A program made the translations under genes and the position numbers. DNA of 64,000 nt, from the NCBI RefSeq assembly GCF_000007665.1, contig NC_006087.1:1922001-1986000 (forward strand). The letters run 5' to 3'. How positions within the stretch are numbered: the first letter of the stretch is position 1; each line of letters opens with the position of its first letter. Source of the stretch: Leifsonia xyli subsp. xyli str. CTCB07 (GTDB taxonomy: Bacteria; Actinomycetota; Actinomycetes; Actinomycetales; Microbacteriaceae). This document shows positions 60,435-64,000 of this stretch, piece after piece. Below the pieces are notes generated by a model. That model was not told the origin of the DNA, ran no database searches, and worked only from the letters and a program-made list of their open reading frames with translations.

Positions 60435-60908
60435 ATGACTGACGCTCGTCTCGAGGCCGGCCAGGCCGCACCCGCATTCACACTGAAGGACCAGGACGGC
60501 AAATCCGTCTCGCTCGCCGACTACGCCGGTGAGCAGGTCATCGTCTACTTCTACCCCGCGGCGATGACCCCGGGCTGCACCAAGGAGGCGTGCGACTTCC
60601 GCGACAGCCTCGCCTCGCTCGCGTCGAGCGGCTACCGGGTCATCGGCATCTCGAAAGACGCCCCGGCCAAGAACAAGCGGTTCGCGGAGCAGGAGGGGCT
60701 GAACTTCCCGCTGCTCTCGGACGAAGACCTCGCGGTGCATAGCGCGTACGGCGCGTACGGCGAGAAGAAGCTCTACGGCAAGGTCGTGGAGGGCGTCATC
60801 CGCTCCACGTTCGTCCTGGACACGGACGGCAGCGTCCGCCTCCCTCTGTACAACGTGAAGGCCACCGGCCACGTCACCTCGCTGCGGAAGAAGCTCGGCC
60901 TCGACTGA
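60435..60908 (+). CDS. bcp: thioredoxin-dependent thiol peroxidase (BCP/PrxQ)
   Basis: A 157-residue peroxiredoxin that reduces hydrogen and organic peroxides. The peroxidatic Cys48 and resolving Cys53 lie in PAAMTPGCTKEACDFRD, the C-x4-C layout of PrxQ. The C-terminal block TFVLDTDGSVR and length are typical. It follows rsgA by 24 bases on the same strand and probably shares its transcript. Intact. Confidence 0.96.
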   Translation: MTDARLEAGQAAPAFTLKDQDGKSVSLADYAGEQVIVYFYPAAMTPGCTKEACDFRDSLASLASSGYRVIGISKDAPAKNKRFAEQEGLNFPLLSDEDLAVHSAYGAYGEKKLYGKVVEGVIRSTFVLDTDGSVRLPLYNVKATGHVTSLRKKLGLD

Positions 60909-60917
60909 GGGCGCCGG

Positions 60918-61681
<764 letters not shown>

Positions 61682-61685
<4 letters not shown>

Positions 61686-62470
61686 GACACCTCCAGGGCG
61701 GCATCCAGGCGCCGGGCGCTGCGAACGAGTTCCGCCGTGTAGGGGTCGGCCGGCGAGGTCAGGATGCGTTCGATCGCGCCTTCCTCCACCACCCGTCCCC
61801 CGCGCAGCACGAGCGCTCGATCGGTCATCCGCGAGACGACCGCGAGATCGTGGCTGACGAACAGGAGCGCCATCCCGCGCTCGGCGACCAGGCTGTCCAA
61901 GAGGTTCAGGATGTCCGCCTGGACCGTGACGTCGAGCGCGGTCGTCGGTTCGTCCGCGATGAGCAGCCGGGGGCGGCAGGCCAGCGCTGCGGCGATGGCC
62001 ACGCGCTGGCGCTGGCCGCCGGAGATCTCGTGTGCGTAAGCCCGGGCGATGCGTTCGGGCTCGGGCAGCCGGACCTCGGTGAGAGCCTCCAGCACCGCCT
62101 GTCGCAGCCCCGCGCCGCGCAGCCCGAGGTGGCGGTGCAGCGGCTCTGCCGCCTGCTTCCCGAGCCGCATGAGCGGGTCGAGCGCTGTCAGCGGCTCCTG
62201 GAAGACGAGCGAGGCCGTCCGCCCATGGAGCGGCACGAGCGTCCTCTCCTTGACCCCGATGACCGGCACCCCGGCGAGTTCGACCTCCCCGGTCGCCGTC
62301 AGCCCGTCGGGGAGCAACCCGGTCACAGCGAACGACGTCAGCGATTTGCCCGAGCCCGACTCGCCGATCAGGCTGAGCCGCTCCCCCACGTCGAGTCCGA
62401 ACGAGACGCCCTCCACCAGCGGCGAGCCGTCGCGGCCGCTCACGCCAAGATCCCGCACCTCCAGAATCAT
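61682..62470 (-). CDS. peptide/nickel-type ABC transporter ATP-binding protein (first ATPase)
   Basis: DppD/OppD-like ATPase, 262 residues, with ATG 62470 and ribosome binding site AGGAGGT. Walker A GESGSGKSLTSF, Q-loop VFQEPLTALDPLMRLGKQ, signature ISGGQRQRVAIAAAL, Walker B LLIADEPTTALD. Compared with DppD it lacks the usual C-terminal extension. Overlaps both the permease (4 bases) and the second ATPase (4 bases), so all four genes are tightly coupled. Confidence 0.9.
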
Positions 62471-63351
62471 CGCGACCTCCTGAGCGTCGGGTCGCCGATG
62501 TCCCGCACTCCGTCGGCGACGAGATTGACTCCGACCACAAGCACCACCAAGGCCACACTGGGCGCGATCGCACCCGCCGGGGCGACGGCGGCCGTTCCTT
62601 GCGCCTCTTGCAGCAGCCGGCCCCACGAGGCGTTCGGCGGCGGCGCCCCGAGCCCCAGGTACGACAGAATCGCCTCCGCGAGCACGGCGACGCCGAACTG
62701 CAGCGCGAGGTTCACGCTCAGCGTCGGCCAGATGTTGGGCAGGATGTGCCGCCCCACGATGCCCGCCCACGAGGTCCCCGCCGTCCGCGCGGCCGTGACG
62801 TACTGCTGCGCCAGCACGCGCTTCGCGAGGATGCGCGTCAGCCGCGCGACCACCGCCGACAGCGCGAGCCCGATCGCCAGGATCGCCGTCCCGAGCGACG
62901 CCCCCTGCGCCGCGACGATGAGCATGGCGAGCAGCAGCGTCGGGAAGGCGATCAGGATGTCGAGCACAGCCGAGACCGTGTCGTCCAGCCAGCGCGTCGC
63001 GAAAGCGGCCAGCGTCCCGACCGTCACACCGGCGATCGCGCCGATGACCGCCGCTCCCGCTCCGACCGCGAGGACGATCCGGGAGCCGATCATGAGCTGG
63101 GTCAGCAGATCACGCCCGAACCGGTCGGTCCCGAGCCAGTGCGAGGCGTCCGGCGGGTGCAGCCGCCCGCCCGAGGTGTCGCCCTGCGCGTACGGAAGCC
63201 ACACGAACGAGACCGCTGCCACGAGCGCCACCAGCCCGACCAGCGCCAGGCCGGTCCCGAGCGTCAGCGACCGGCGCGTGCGGTGCGGGGCGCCCGCGCG
63301 CCGGTCCGGCGCCGGGTCCTGAGCGACCGTCTGCTTCACCACCGCGTTCAT
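62467..63351 (-). CDS. peptide/nickel-type ABC transporter permease (DppC-like)
   Basis: A 294-residue permease with six membrane helices. The N-terminal HWLGTDRFGRDLLTQLMIGSR and the EAA-like coupling loop VTAARTAGTSWAGIVGRHILPNIW identify the OppC/DppC family, as does SYLGLGAPPPNASWGRLL. It overlaps the upstream permease by 4 bases. Substrate could be peptide, nickel or another small ligand. Confidence 0.92.
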   Translation of the reverse strand: MNAVVKQTVAQDPAPDRRAGAPHRTRRSLTLGTGLALVGLVALVAAVSFVWLPYAQGDTSGGRLHPPDASHWLGTDRFGRDLLTQLMIGSRIVLAVGAGAAVIGAIAGVTVGTLAAFATRWLDDTVSAVLDILIAFPTLLLAMLIVAAQGASLGTAILAIGLALSAVVARLTRILAKRVLAQQYVTAARTAGTSWAGIVGRHILPNIWPTLSVNLALQFGVAVLAEAILSYLGLGAPPPNASWGRLLQEAQGTAAVAPAGAIAPSVALVVLVVGVNLVADGVRDIGDPTLRRSR

Positions 63352-64000
63352 CGGTCCCCCGAAATGCTGTGCCGCAGCCGCGGGTCGATGAGGCGCTGCG
63401 TGATGTCGGCCAGGAAGCCGACAACCAGGACGAGCAGCGTCGAGACGAAGAGGATGCCCTGGATGCCGGGGGAGTCATGCTGCTCGATCGCCCTCAGCAG
63501 CATGCTCCCCAGCCCCGGCAGCGCGAACACGCTCTCGACCACGACCGCCCCGAGGAACGCGGTCGCCAGCTCGATCCCGAGAACCGAGACAACCGGCGCC
63601 GCGCCGTTGCGCAGTCCGTGCCGCCACATCGCCCGCCCGAATCCGGAACCGAGCGCACGGGCGTTCCGCAAGTAGTCGCTGCCGATCACATCCAGCGTCG
63701 CGCTGCGCACATACCACGAGATCGAGGCGCTCATCACAATCGCGATCGTCGCGATCGGCAGCGCGAGCGACCCGAGCGCCGCAACCGGGTCGGCCCAGTC
63801 GTCCCGCGGGAATCCGCCCGACGGGAACCAGCGCAGGGCGATCGAGAACACGCCGACCAGCAGAATGCCGACCCAGAACACCGGCACGGCGATCCCCAGC
63901 TGCGAGAACGCGGAGAGCGCCAGCCCGTACCATCGGTCGGCCTTCCAAGCCGCGAAGAAACCGATCGGCAGCGCCAGCCCGACCGCGAGCGCGAACGAGA
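63348..64000 (-). CDS. peptide/nickel-type ABC transporter permease (DppB-like), 5' end outside window
   Basis: C-terminal 217 codons of a DppB-type permease, open to the right edge. The family's loop VIGSDYLRNARALGSGFGRAMWRHGLRNGAAP and FLGAVVVESVFALPGLGSMLLRAI are present, ending in TQRLIDPRLR. The start and about a third of the protein lie beyond 64000. Confidence 0.92.
   Translation of the reverse strand, partial: SFALAVGLALPIGFFAAWKADRWYGLALSAFSQLGIAVPVFWVGILLVGVFSIALRWFPSGGFPRDDWADPVAALGSLALPIATIAIVMSASISWYVRSATLDVIGSDYLRNARALGSGFGRAMWRHGLRNGAAPVVSVLGIELATAFLGAVVVESVFALPGLGSMLLRAIEQHDSPGIQGILFVSTLLVLVVGFLADITQRLIDPRLRHSISGDR

Overview
The window is high-GC DNA with actinobacterial gene families: a fused 2-oxoglutarate dehydrogenase/decarboxylase (kgd), the SigR/RsrA redox switch, GuaB1, and a metY/metX pair. 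Content and style suggest Microbacteriaceae. The very large share of broken genes resembles Leifsonia xyli, a host-restricted plant bacterium. That identification is inference from recalled gene content, not from a search. About 18 of roughly 55 genes carry a frameshift, an in-frame stop or a truncation.

Layout. 1-6.3 kb is an eroded surface-polysaccharide region: a GH20 hexosaminidase (cut by the window edge), a broken Wzc/CpsD-like tyrosine kinase, a broken O-antigen ligase/polymerase, the tail of an acyltransferase, and a broken ATPase-type LuxR regulator. A 69-codon unknown gene lies among them. 6.6-10.3 kb holds an intact large LuxR-type regulator and a PIG-V-like mannosyltransferase. 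10.6-16.6 kb is a degraded RHS/YD-repeat protein with a type-VII-like N-terminus, ended by an IS30-family element. The same element cuts off a histidine kinase on its other side. 16.6-22.2 kb is a sensor/regulator pair followed by two lipoproteins, a peptidoglycan-binding adaptor and a MacB-like ABC exporter, mostly broken.

22.3-32.8 kb is housekeeping: rplT-rpmI-infC (infC starts at ATC), a DUF1844 gene, an amidase, a GNAT acetyltransferase, ung, a phosphoribosyltransferase, a nucleotidyltransferase-PqqD fusion (nonsense mutation), metY, an SDR gene and metX. 32.8-44.1 kb is the most interesting block. A histidine kinase, a histidine-kinase-like membrane protein and a NarL-type regulator are followed by a type VII secretion-like locus: WXG100 protein, FHA-FtsK/EssC ATPase, anchored periplasmic-binding-like protein, coiled-coil lipoprotein and Ser/Thr kinase. 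Four of those five locus genes are broken, and the kinase has also lost its catalytic aspartate.

44.2-64 kb is largely intact core metabolism: thiamine-binding-like protein, GT87 mannosyltransferase, nnrD, HAD hydrolase, old yellow enzyme, two CNNM/CorC-type proteins, guaB1, kgd, rsrA-sigR, aroA-rsgA, bcp, and a dipeptide/nickel-type ABC importer that runs off the right edge. I saw no rRNA, tRNA, CRISPR array, prophage or replication origin.
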